Assembly (NCBI GenBank): GCA_902767455.1
Contig: CACXHH010000322.1
Span: 1-5,150 of the forward strand
Direction of reading: 5' to 3'
DNA: 5,150 bases
Source of the DNA: an uncultured Eubacteriales bacterium
GTDB lineage: Bacteria; Bacillota; Clostridia; Christensenellales; Borkfalkiaceae
Of this stretch, positions 1 through 4,690 are shown piece after piece. How positions within the stretch are numbered: the stretch's first letter is position 1; each line of letters opens with the position of its first letter. Below the pieces are notes generated by a model that made no database searches, had not been told where the DNA came from, and worked only from the letters and a program-made list of their open reading frames with translations. A program made the translations under genes and the position numbers.

Positions 1-814
1 CCTGTGAAGCAGAAGCAGCCTGAACGTTCTTCTTAGTAACACTGATTACACCATTAGCATTCTGTGAAATGCTATCGATGAAAGCAGCAGCATTACCGTT
101 AGCAGAAGGATCAGAAACAGCAGTCTGAGTTGTCTTATAAGAACCAGCAGCCTGGAAATCAGCAGCTTTGTAACCAGAATCAGTCAGGTTACCATTTGCA
201 TCGAGACCAGCGAAGTTACCGTTAACAGCACCAGATACCTTATCAGCCTTGTTAGCAACGTCAGCCAGGATAGCAGCAGCACCAGTTGTATCAGCTGTGA
301 TCCAGTCAGAGATCTCCTTCAGCGTATCGAAAGTCTCAGGAGCACCATCAACAACAGCAGCAATAGCAGTAGAGATAGCTGTGTCAATACCAGATGTACC
401 GATCGTATAGATAGCATGACCATCGTTAGCATCGGTTGAAGGTGTTACTGTGATGTAGTCGCTAGAAGCAGCAGCTACGACTGACTTAGCAGCAGCAACG
501 GCATCTGCAACAGTAGCAGACTCACTAAAGCCCTCACCAAGAGCATCCTCGATGTCACCTACGCGATCAGCGATAGAACTCTCACCATCAGCACCGATAG
601 CGGTCTTCAAGGCATCGATCTCACCATAAACGGTAGCAGCATCAAAGGCACCATCAGTAGCAGCTGAATAAGTCTCGAAAGCACCACTACGACCGAACAG
701 TTTCATAATACCACCAACGGTAGAGCTAGCGTCCTTACCAATTTGATAGACGCTACCATTAACTGACAAAAGTTTCAGTGCGCCTTCTACATTATTAGAA
801 TAAGCTGTATTCAT
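1..814 (-). CDS. Tail fibre / receptor-binding-type structural protein, N-terminal 271 residues (cut by window edge)
   Basis: The reading frame is open from the ATG at 814-812 to the left edge with no stop of any kind. The protein is rich in Ala, Gly, Ser, Thr and Asp, with short repeated phrases. Residues 159-172 read PETFDTLKEISDWI, followed by an Ala-rich helical stretch (ADTTGAAAILADVANKAD). This 'DTLKEI(S/A)DWI' module is common in tail fibres and collar-like adhesins of Bacteroides and other phages. Near the end, SQNANGVISVTKKNV resembles another short phrase of such fibres. The role, a trimeric fibre touching the host surface, is inferred from these modules. The gene lies 20 bp after the coiled-coil gene and probably shares its transcript. 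The leader is AT-rich with no Shine-Dalgarno sequence, as is usual in Bacteroidetes. Codons here are more GC-rich and regular (GCT, GGT, ATC, GAC) than in the rest of the window, suggesting high expression or a separate history. There are no TAG codons in this part. Confidence 0.8.
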   Translation of the reverse strand, partial: MNTAYSNNVEGALKLLSVNGSVYQIGKDASSTVGGIMKLFGRSGAFETYSAATDGAFDAATVYGEIDALKTAIGADGESSIADRVGDIEDALGEGFSESATVADAVAAAKSVVAAASSDYITVTPSTDANDGHAIYTIGTSGIDTAISTAIAAVVDGAPETFDTLKEISDWITADTTGAAAILADVANKADKVSGAVNGNFAGLDANGNLTDSGYKAADFQAAGSYKTTQTAVSDPSANGNAAAFIDSISQNANGVISVTKKNVQAASASQ

Positions 815-834
815 AATTTATATTTATATTATTT

Positions 835-1263
835 TTAAAAACTTACAATCAAATCTCCATTTTCATCGGTTGCTATAGTTGGCTGAACATTAATGTATTG
901 GTTTACTGTTTGTTCAATTGCAGCCAACTTATCCTCGATTGTTTGAAGATCCTATAAATGTTCCTCTATTGTTCCAAGATTGTTAATATCATCAACAACA
1001 TCTCTAATCAAAGAACGTATTGTTTCATCTTCTTCTTGTAATGAGAGAATCTTGTTTTGTATTTCGCTAATATCCTGAGTAGAGCCGCCAGAATGCTTAA
1101 TCTTCTCAGCTATGTATTGGCTAATAGCATTAGCATCCATGAGGTCACCTTGAACAAAACCGTTCAACTCAGAACCGATAATAACCTTGGGAACACGAGG
1201 ATGTTTCATACCAGTACCCTGGATTTGAGCTCCAGAGAGTACTGGACTAAAAGTCCTATTCAT
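835..1263 (-). CDS. Coiled-coil virion-associated protein, 142 aa, with one in-frame TAG read as sense
   Basis: The start is the ATG at 1263-1261. Under the standard code the frame stops at TAG 954-952 after 103 residues. If TAG is sense, it continues for 38 more codons to TAA at 837-835, giving 142 aa with the TAG at codon 104. The N-terminal half (MNRTFSPVLSGAQIQGTGMK) looks like a small globular or docking part. From about residue 60, heptad-like hydrophobic spacing begins (ISEIQNKILSLQEED), and it carries on after the TAG (DLQTIEDKLAAIEQTVNQYI). The C-terminus ends ATDENGDLIVSF. The coiled coil runs through the TAG without a break, which argues for readthrough or recoding, most likely to Gln. 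Its position directly before the fibre gene suggests a fibre connector or chaperone-like structural subunit, but no family was recognised. The leader holds an AT hairpin and no Shine-Dalgarno sequence. Confidence 0.75.
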
Positions 1264-1284
1264 GTTCTATATCTTATTGTTATA

Positions 1285-1300
1285 CGTATAATAATATACG
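1285..1300 (-). promoter_or_regulatory. AT hairpin in the leader of the coiled-coil gene
   Basis: The inverted repeat CGTATA-N4-TATACG sits 21 bp before the ATG at 1263. The overlapping TATACGTATA (1281-1290) is itself a perfect 10-bp palindrome. It lies between the structured RNA and the gene, so it could be a processing site, a translation control element or an operator. No U-run follows, so it is not a standard terminator. Confidence 0.35.
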
Positions 1301-1303
1301 GTT

Positions 1304-1328
1304 AAGGGGGACCCTTTCGGATCCCCTT
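1304..1328 (-). other. GC-rich hairpin with GAAA tetraloop at the 3' end of the structured RNA
   Basis: On the minus strand, GGGGATCC pairs with GGGTCCCC (one U-G) around a GAAA loop. Two further A-U pairs form outside a bulged C. GNRA loops are typical of folded RNAs and tertiary docking. On the plus strand the loop would be TTTC, which supports minus-strand transcription. The sequence after it is CTTAACCG rather than a U-tract, so termination here is not supported. Confidence 0.55.
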
Positions 1329-1638
1329 CAACTTCTCGTGCTACTTTGCCATCCGATGTACGCCGTAGCCTAGGCTTTTATAACGTTATTATTATGCCTA
1401 CTCAGGGACGTTTTCTTCCCCGCCGCTAGTTGGAGTTTGCTGGTCTGTAACGATCGTTTTACCGTTGTGCACCGTTAACCAGTAGAGCCTTAACCGCGCT
1501 TCATAGTATTAACAGTCTCAAAACAATTTATGCGTGTTGGCACTGGCGGTGGGTGTTGCACCCACTTTGATTGCATGCTATCAATCGCCCTCAGTAGACC
1601 GCTATGATCACTACGCTACTCTCTTGGGTTACGCCAAT

Positions 1639-1715
1639 TGGTGGCCCCCTCCGGTTCATCTCCGGATCTGCCAAGGTTAGAGCTTGGGGTGCTAGGAATC
1701 ATACACCAGGGAGCA
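1639..1715 (-). ncRNA. tRNA-like cloverleaf with CUA (amber) anticodon; non-canonical
   Basis: On the minus strand, 77 nt fold with standard tRNA spacing. The acceptor strand TGCTCCC (1715-1709) pairs with GGGGGCC (1649-1643), 6 of 7 pairs. U8 and G9 follow. A D-type arm GTGT/GCAC has a 10-nt loop that starts and ends with A. The anticodon arm is CCAAG-CTCTAAC-CTTGG (1687-1671) with U33, CUA at 34-36 and A37. A 4-nt variable loop follows, then a 5-bp T-type arm (TCCGG/CCGGA, 1666-1650), A73 and a genomic CCA (1641-1639). Against a working tRNA: the D loop lacks GG, the T loop is AGATGAA instead of TTCRANY, and pair 1-72 is mismatched. It may be a degenerate suppressor tRNA, a tRNA mimic within the larger RNA, or a chance fold. 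Context favours interest, because TAG is a sense codon in this genome. Confidence 0.3.
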
Positions 1716-1988
1716 GGACCTATACTGGGGAACGATCCCAGCCTTTTTACTTGGTGCCTTCATATAGGTCTCAGTCTAAGTAAAATGATATATTATTCAC
1801 ACACGTGGTTTTGCGGTCCACGTAAACCGTATTGGCTCCTCCTGATTTACGAGAAGAAGGAGTAGCACTCGTCAGTATTGTAGTCGTTACTCATACAACT
1901 CTGTCGTATTCACAGTATACGCAACTGTATACTGCATGGAACTTTTAAACTAGTGTCCTTCTGCGACCCTTCTATCTTATCTCTCAAA

Positions 1989-2330
1989 TTACTTCTTTAC
2001 AAAAGGACTCTTAATCCAATTCCAGAATCTCTTCAGAAACCCAGGCTTCTTCTTAGGAGCCTCCTTCTCTGTGAGCTCATTGAGCTTAACCAATGCACTT
2101 GCAGGAATTCTTACCAGGTTTCTACCATTCTTGTATACTGCAACAGTGTTACCAATAAACAAGCTATCAATAGTAGCAGTAGTAATACGCTCAATAAATT
2201 CTGTAATCTCTCGCTTAGTCTGAGGAGAACCAACCATTGCCTTAACAATAGATACTTGTGTATAGTAATCCTCAAGTGACTTAATGTTACTTACGTCTAA
2301 GTAAACCTTAGGTGTATTCTTCTTTTTCAT
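1989..2330 (-). CDS. Small basic protein, 113 aa, with cationic amphipathic C-terminal tail
   Basis: The start is the ATG at 2330, 11 bp after the stop of the upstream 122-aa gene; the stop is TAA. I do not recognise the family. Residues 1-92 look like a small alpha/beta domain (TPKVYLDVSNIKSLEDYYTQ, then a helix with REITEFIERI, then a strand pair NTVAVYKNGRNLVRIPASAL). Residues 93-113 (KKKPGFLKRFWNWIKSPFVK plus a final K) form a strongly basic, aromatic, amphipathic tail. Such a tail could bind nucleic acid, a membrane surface or a virion partner; this is inference only. It is the last gene before the structured RNA region, so the transcript probably runs on into that RNA. There are no TAG codons. 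Confidence 0.8.
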   Translation of the reverse strand: MKKKNTPKVYLDVSNIKSLEDYYTQVSIVKAMVGSPQTKREITEFIERITTATIDSLFIGNTVAVYKNGRNLVRIPASALVKLNELTEKEAPKKKPGFLKRFWNWIKSPFVKK

Positions 2331-2341
2331 TTCTTTATATT

Positions 2342-2710
2342 TTATGCAGGTTCACAAACATCACAACAACATCCAGCTTGTGGTTCAATTACTTGTTTAG
2401 CGGCCCACTCTTCTTTGCGCTTTTGTTCCTCTGCTTCGTATTTCTTAAGATTATTAACCCAATCTGTATTTCCCTTTACAATAGTGAAACCCTTCTCAAA
2501 TGTATTAGCATAGAATATCACTACAATGTCGTCAACGTCTACGTTTTCTTCGTAATGCTTTTCACCAAGAGTATATATCAACTTTGCTGGTTCTTTCACC
2601 AAAAGTACATCTCGTACCGAAGTTCTAGTATACGGAGCTTCTTGTATCTGATCAGTCTCTGGATCAAACATTATGGCATCGTGACGACCATGAATATATA
2701 TTTTCTTCAT
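2342..2710 (-). CDS. Hypothetical phage protein, 122 aa, with Cys-rich C-terminus
   Basis: The start is the ATG at 2710, which overlaps the upstream TGA by 4 bp (ATGA); the stop is TAA. The family was not recognised. The N-terminus (MKKIYIHGRHDAIMFDPETD) and residues 34-80 (strand-rich, including DIVVIFYANTF) suggest a small beta-rich fold. Residues about 83-107 (DWVNNLKKYEAEEQKRKEEW) are a charged helix. The end, GCCCDVCEPA (113-122), has four cysteines in six residues, too close for a normal zinc knuckle but possibly a metal-binding or disulfide tag. ATGA overlaps link it with the two preceding genes, so coupled translation is likely. Confidence 0.8.
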   Translation of the reverse strand: MKKIYIHGRHDAIMFDPETDQIQEAPYTRTSVRDVLLVKEPAKLIYTLGEKHYEENVDVDDIVVIFYANTFEKGFTIVKGNTDWVNNLKKYEAEEQKRKEEWAAKQVIEPQAGCCCDVCEPA

Positions 2711-2919
2711 TTAGGACTATATTTAGATTGTTTATTCTCTTTAAATCTCTTCTTTAATTTGAATCTGAATAACTTGTTAATTAGTATATCATGAGTGTCT
2801 TCAGGATCATTCATCACTTCTCGTATGAATTTGAATTGGTGCATTACTATATCATGTACTAATTCAGGATCTTCATTTAACTCTTTTGCTACTTGTTTAC
2901 AAGTTCTATCAAAGTTCAT
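2707..2919 (-). CDS. Small helical phage protein, 70 aa
   Basis: The start is the ATG at 2919, overlapping the GroES-like gene's TGA by 4 bp; the stop is TGA, again inside an ATGA overlap with the next gene. The N-terminal part (CKQVAKELNEDPELVHDIVM, then HQFKFIREVM) is a short helical segment. It resembles a small protein common in gut Bacteroides phages, whose start reads like 'VAKELN.PxxVVxxVYxxxWxFI'. That comparison is from memory and unverified. The C-terminal 20 residues are Lys/Arg-rich (FKLKKRFKENKQSKYSPK), suggesting contact with nucleic acid. The role is unknown. Confidence 0.75.
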   Translation of the reverse strand: MNFDRTCKQVAKELNEDPELVHDIVMHQFKFIREVMNDPEDTHDILINKLFRFKLKKRFKENKQSKYSPK

Positions 2920-3338
2920 CGTTCAACTGCGATTATATCAAATACTCTTACGAATTGTGAGTCTTTAATTTGGTCAAACCATCTTCCTGCTCGGCTAGGA
3001 TACAGAATAATATCACCAACTTTCAAGTCAAGAAGACTAGCTCCATACTTCTCATCTGCTTTCTGACAAATATATTCAGTAGGAACTTTGAGGATTACTC
3101 CCTTCTTAAAATCAGATTCAACTTCTTTGACCTCGGTCTCTACTTCATCATAATCGATTGCCTCAACTCCATCTTTATCTTTCTTTGGAGTAGAATCTTT
3201 AGCTACCGGTTTATCAAAACCTTTCTTTACCATCACAGGCTCCAGCGGCTTTACGAGAAACTCTCGTGCAAATTCAAGCTTTATTTTACTTGAAAGATCT
3301 TCCGCGAGCTGTGTCTGATCAATAATCTTTTCGTCCAT
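2916..3338 (-). CDS. GroES-like (co-chaperonin-fold) phage protein, 140 aa
   Basis: The start is the ATG at 3338, two bases after the upstream TAA; the stop is TGA in an ATGA overlap. The order of strands matches the GroES beta barrel: FLVKPLEPVMVKK (27-39) like the GroES first strand 'IRPLxDRVLVKR'; GVILKVP (80-86) like 'GGIVLP'; LKVGDIILYPSRAGRWF (105-121) like 'VKVGDxVLFxxYAG'; and VRVFDIIAVER (130-140) like 'xxESDILAVIE'. The mobile-loop position (40-78) is replaced by a longer charged stretch (SDF and KEVE runs), and there is an extra N-terminal helix of about 25 residues. The length is above the usual 95 aa of GroES. Phage GroES-like proteins (such as T4 Gp31) help the host GroEL fold capsid protein. 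That role is inferred here, and a virion protein using the same fold is possible. No GroEL partner is in the window. Confidence 0.65.
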   Translation of the reverse strand: MDEKIIDQTQLAEDLSSKIKLEFAREFLVKPLEPVMVKKGFDKPVAKDSTPKKDKDGVEAIDYDEVETEVKEVESDFKKGVILKVPTEYICQKADEKYGASLLDLKVGDIILYPSRAGRWFDQIKDSQFVRVFDIIAVER

Positions 3339-3340
3339 AA

Positions 3341-3757
3341 TTACTTTTTAAGTGAATTCAAGTGATTGAGAACCTTGATCATGTTACGCAGAACTGTCTC
3401 TTTTTCAACCTTCAGACAAGCAGGCTCATCTGCAAAGTCTTCATCGAGATTATCAAGCTCTTCGTTGTATGTCTCAAGCATTGTGTCAATCTCATCAAAT
3501 ACGTTTACGAAACCTTTTTGTGTTTCAGGCTCATCGTATGGAGCCAAATACCCTTCCTCGATCAGCAGTTTAGCATAATCGGTAGAGATCGAATATGTCG
3601 AAGTGAATCTTGCTGAAATATCTGATCCTTTCTCATCGGACTCGTTCAGTTCCTCATTGTGTACGTTTGTATACTCAATTCCGTCTTCACTGAGCTCGAG
3701 AGTATCACCAACCTCAAGCAGATAAAACTTCTTAATTACTTTCAAAATTTTGCTCAT
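3341..3757 (-). CDS. Conserved-type acidic phage protein, 138 aa; first gene of the leftward block
   Basis: The start is the ATG at 3757 after an A-rich leader without a Shine-Dalgarno sequence; the stop is TAA. The N-terminus KVIKKFYLLEVGDTLELSED (6-25) and the segment YSISTDYAKLLIEEGYLAP (55-73) match a pattern I recall from small gut-phage proteins, where 'LEVGDxLxL' is followed by 'Y.IS.DYAKxLIExGYL'. This is from memory and unverified. The C-terminal third (86-138) is helical and very acidic at first (DNLDEDFADE), ending in a leucine-rich helix (RNMIKVLNHLNSLKK). The biochemical role is unknown. As the promoter-proximal gene facing the divergent region, it is a useful marker for where leftward transcription begins. 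Confidence 0.8.
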   Translation of the reverse strand: MSKILKVIKKFYLLEVGDTLELSEDGIEYTNVHNEELNESDEKGSDISARFTSTYSISTDYAKLLIEEGYLAPYDEPETQKGFVNVFDEIDTMLETYNEELDNLDEDFADEPACLKVEKETVLRNMIKVLNHLNSLKK

Positions 3758-3802
3758 TTTGCTTTAAATTTTTTGTTTGTTACAATCCGATAACGCTAAA
3801 AA

Positions 3803-3819
3803 TTGCAAAGTAGTTGCAA
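3803..3819. promoter_or_regulatory. Paired TTGCAA sites, 11 bp apart
   Basis: TTGCAA occurs at 3803-3808 and 3814-3819, separated by AGTAG. Each copy is a perfect palindrome, and the 11-bp step puts both on one face of the helix. The pair lies 46 bp before the leftward ATG, a fitting place for an operator. The function is inferred. Confidence 0.35.
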
Positions 3820-3863
3820 AAATTTAAAAATTTTTTATTTTTCTTCATTTTCTGCAACACATA

Positions 3864-3899
3864 CCCCCAATTTCCCCGTTAGGGGGGATAGTAGGGGGG
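3864..3899. other. C/G-tract inverted repeat (two-tier hairpin)
   Basis: An inner CCCC (3874-3877) can pair with GGGG (3882-3885) around GTTA. An outer CCCCC (3864-3868) can pair with the second G-run (3894-3898). The two runs of six Gs are very unusual in this AT-rich intergenic region. It could be a hairpin in DNA or RNA, a strand-specific G-rich element, or a protein site. Confidence 0.4.
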
Positions 3900-3900
3900 T

Positions 3901-3966
3901 TATAAGCTTATATTAAGCTTAATATAGTCTATATATAGTTTATATATAATCTATAGAACAACTATA
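3901..3966. repeat. Six-unit, 11-bp tandem repeat array with palindromic units
   Basis: Units of 11 bp run without gaps: TATAAGCTTAT, ATTAAGCTTAA, TATAGTCTATA, TATAGTTTATA, TATAATCTATA, GAACAACTATA. Unit 3 is a perfect palindrome around a central T, and units 1, 4 and 5 are near-palindromes. The AAGCTT pair and the CTATAG pair (3951-3956, 3962-3967) keep the same 11-bp step. Helical phasing and A+T richness fit a cooperative operator array, iterons, or the unwinding element of an origin. Confidence 0.55.
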
Positions 3967-3994
3967 GAAAGAAGAGAGTATCTTAGAAAAGTAA

Positions 3995-4016
3995 GGGTAT
4001 ATATAAATATATACCC
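3995..4016. promoter_or_regulatory. Near-perfect 22-bp palindrome before the rightward genes
   Basis: The arms GGGTATATA and TATATACCC flank TAAA; only the central AA pair breaks the full symmetry. It ends 28 bp before the ATG at 4045. It could be an operator for a dimeric repressor, or a hairpin in the 5' leader of the rightward mRNA. There is no U-run, so it is not a terminator. Confidence 0.45.
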
Positions 4017-4044
4017 AAAGAAAAGAAAACTTGAGAGAAGAAAG

Positions 4045-4314
4045 ATGACACATGAAGAAATGAGACATCTAATAGCATTAGAGCTAATATGTCCATCTGA
4101 ATACGATAAAAACTTGTTTGAAATACCACAAGATATCAGGGATCAGATGTATGAGAAATATAAAAACAACGAGTCATTAACCAGCATATGTTCTATGATT
4201 CCTAACGAAAAAGATAGAAACAGAATGCTAGAATTAGCACAATTGATAGATGAAGGCATAGAAAAAGAAAAACTCCTTGAACAGGAGAAGCAGAGTGAAG
4301 AAGTTTCACATTGA
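4045..4314 (+). CDS. Small acidic helical protein, 89 aa; first gene of the rightward block
   Basis: The start is the ATG at 4045 behind a purine-rich leader (GAGAGAAGAAAG), a plausible ribosome site; the stop is TGA. The family was not recognised. The sequence is nearly all helix: MTHEEMRHLIALELICPSEY, a middle part with DIRDQMYEKYKNNESLTSIC, then NEKDRNRMLELAQLIDEGIE and a Glu/Lys-rich end. It has two Cys (residues 16 and 52), too far apart and too few for a clear metal site. The next gene probably begins inside its 3' end, which suggests translational coupling. Position next to the control region might suit a regulator, but no helix-turn-helix is evident. Confidence 0.7.
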   Translation: MTHEEMRHLIALELICPSEYDKNLFEIPQDIRDQMYEKYKNNESLTSICSMIPNEKDRNRMLELAQLIDEGIEKEKLLEQEKQSEEVSH

Positions 4315-4690
4315 TGTCTACGATGTGTGGCTCCATGTAGCTGTAAATTACCCTAAAAATAAGTTTTTTAAGACTTATTTCGCTGATAAAGCGTGTACAG
4401 AACCTCTTGAGACAGAGATTGATCACTTTGAAGCTAAAGGCTTTTCGTGGGGCATTCTGAGTACTAAACAACACCCTAGAGTATTGTTTATTAACATAAA
4501 TTTAGAGAAAGCTGAGGGTATACTAGACTTAATAGATACTATAACCCATGAAAGTTTTCACTCAGCAGTAGGGGTTGCTAAGTTCATAGATACACCCTTA
4601 AATGACAGTACAGAAGAACCGTATGCATATCTAGTAGGATTTATTTCCAAATGTGTATATAAAACCATATTTGAGCCTAAAGATGAGTAA
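4295..4690 (+). CDS. HExxH zinc metallopeptidase-like phage protein, 131 aa
   Basis: The motif DTITHESFHSAV holds HESFH at residues 85-89 (GTG start), the classic zinc-binding HExxH helix. After it, STEEPYAYLVGFI supplies E107/E108 as a possible third ligand, about 18 residues on, in the 'ExxAY' manner of gluzincin-like enzymes. The N-terminal half is beta-rich and ends in HPRVLFININ just before the helix. Many tailed phages carry short proteins with 'HE.FH ... E.YAYLxGxI'; their substrate is unknown. No signal peptide is seen, so it likely acts in the cytoplasm. Start choice: GTG at 4295 follows AGGAG (4283-4287) by 7 nt and gives MKKFHIDVYDVW. TTG at 4277 or, if TAG is sense, ATG at 4250 are alternatives. 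It overlaps the upstream gene by 20 bp and the downstream gene by 8 bp. The stop is TAA. Confidence 0.75.
   Translation: MKKFHIDVYDVWLHVAVNYPKNKFFKTYFADKACTEPLETEIDHFEAKGFSWGILSTKQHPRVLFININLEKAEGILDLIDTITHESFHSAVGVAKFIDTPLNDSTEEPYAYLVGFISKCVYKTIFEPKDE

Larger units (their letters stand above)
1304..1940 (-). ncRNA. Candidate large structured non-coding RNA (~640 nt), class unassigned
   Basis: No gene fits this stretch on either strand, yet it is full of inverted repeats and visibly richer in GC than the small genes around it. Read on the minus strand, 5' to 3', helices I can place are: 1934-1927/1920-1913 (8 bp, loop AGTTGC); 1909-1903/1899-1893 (7 bp with one G-U); 1823-1818/1808-1803 (6 bp); 1770-1763/1724-1717 (8 bp) enclosing 1741-1737/1729-1725; the cloverleaf at 1715-1639; 1637-1633/1541-1537 enclosing a three-way junction with 1589-1586/1548-1545, ATTG/CAAT and a 7-bp GTGGGTG hairpin with a 3-nt loop; a 10-bp helix with a 3-nt bulge (1482-1473/1452-1440); and a final GC hairpin with a GAAA loop (1328-1304). 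Size, density and setting among late phage genes recall the giant phage RNAs GOLLD and ROOL, but I cannot assign it to either. The strand is inferred from the neighbouring genes and the GAAA tetraloop. The 5' end is uncertain. Confidence 0.6.
3758..4044. promoter_or_regulatory. Divergent intergenic control region between the two gene blocks
   Basis: These 287 bp separate leftward and rightward transcription and must hold at least one promoter each way. The contents, left to right, are: two TTGCAA sites 11 bp apart (3803-3819), an A/T tract (3819-3841), C and G tracts that can pair (3864-3899), an 11-bp repeat array (3901-3966), a purine-rich leader with a 22-bp palindrome (3995-4016), and GAGAGAAGAAAG just before the ATG at 4045. 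I see no good Bacteroides promoter (TTTG then TAnnTTTG) in either direction. TATAAT at 3945-3950 is a -10-like match but has no -35. A phage-specific promoter is likely. A replication origin is possible. Confidence 0.6.

Noticed and set aside
1270..1290. AAGATATAG on the minus strand resembling the S element of group I introns
   Set aside because: No matching P, Q or R elements are in order, there is no split gene around the region, and the flanking genes are complete at both ends.
1057..1305. 82-aa plus-strand frame
   Set aside because: It is antisense to the coiled-coil gene and its leader, with no coding features.
1304..1328. Rho-independent terminator
   Set aside because: The hairpin is strong but no T-run follows on either strand.
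1650..1666. Plus-strand T-arm (loop TTCATCT) of a canonical tRNA
   Set aside because: The loop lacks A58, and no acceptor end, CCA or anticodon arm is placed correctly on the plus strand.
1638..1865. 75-aa plus-strand frame
   Set aside because: It lies entirely in the hairpin-rich stretch, is antisense to the surrounding genes, has no ribosome site, and its composition looks like read-through of structured RNA.
1953..2279. 108-aa plus-strand frame
   Set aside because: It is a shadow of the 113-aa minus-strand gene, Ser/Leu/Asn-rich as antisense frames are.
2312..2794. 160-aa plus-strand frame that looks like several membrane segments
   Set aside because: It is antisense to two well-supported genes joined by an ATGA overlap. 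The Phe/Leu/Ile richness is what antisense of Lys/Glu-rich, AT-rich genes gives.
2970..3293. 107-aa plus-strand frame
   Set aside because: It is antisense to the GroES-like gene.
3362..3616. Two overlapping plus-strand frames
   Set aside because: Both are antisense to the 138-aa acidic gene; the Ser-rich composition mirrors its acidic codons.
3758..4044. CRISPR array
   Set aside because: The 11-bp units are gapless with no unique spacers.
4202..4474. 90-aa minus-strand frame
   Set aside because: It is antisense to the overlapping 89-aa and HExxH genes, with no start context of its own.
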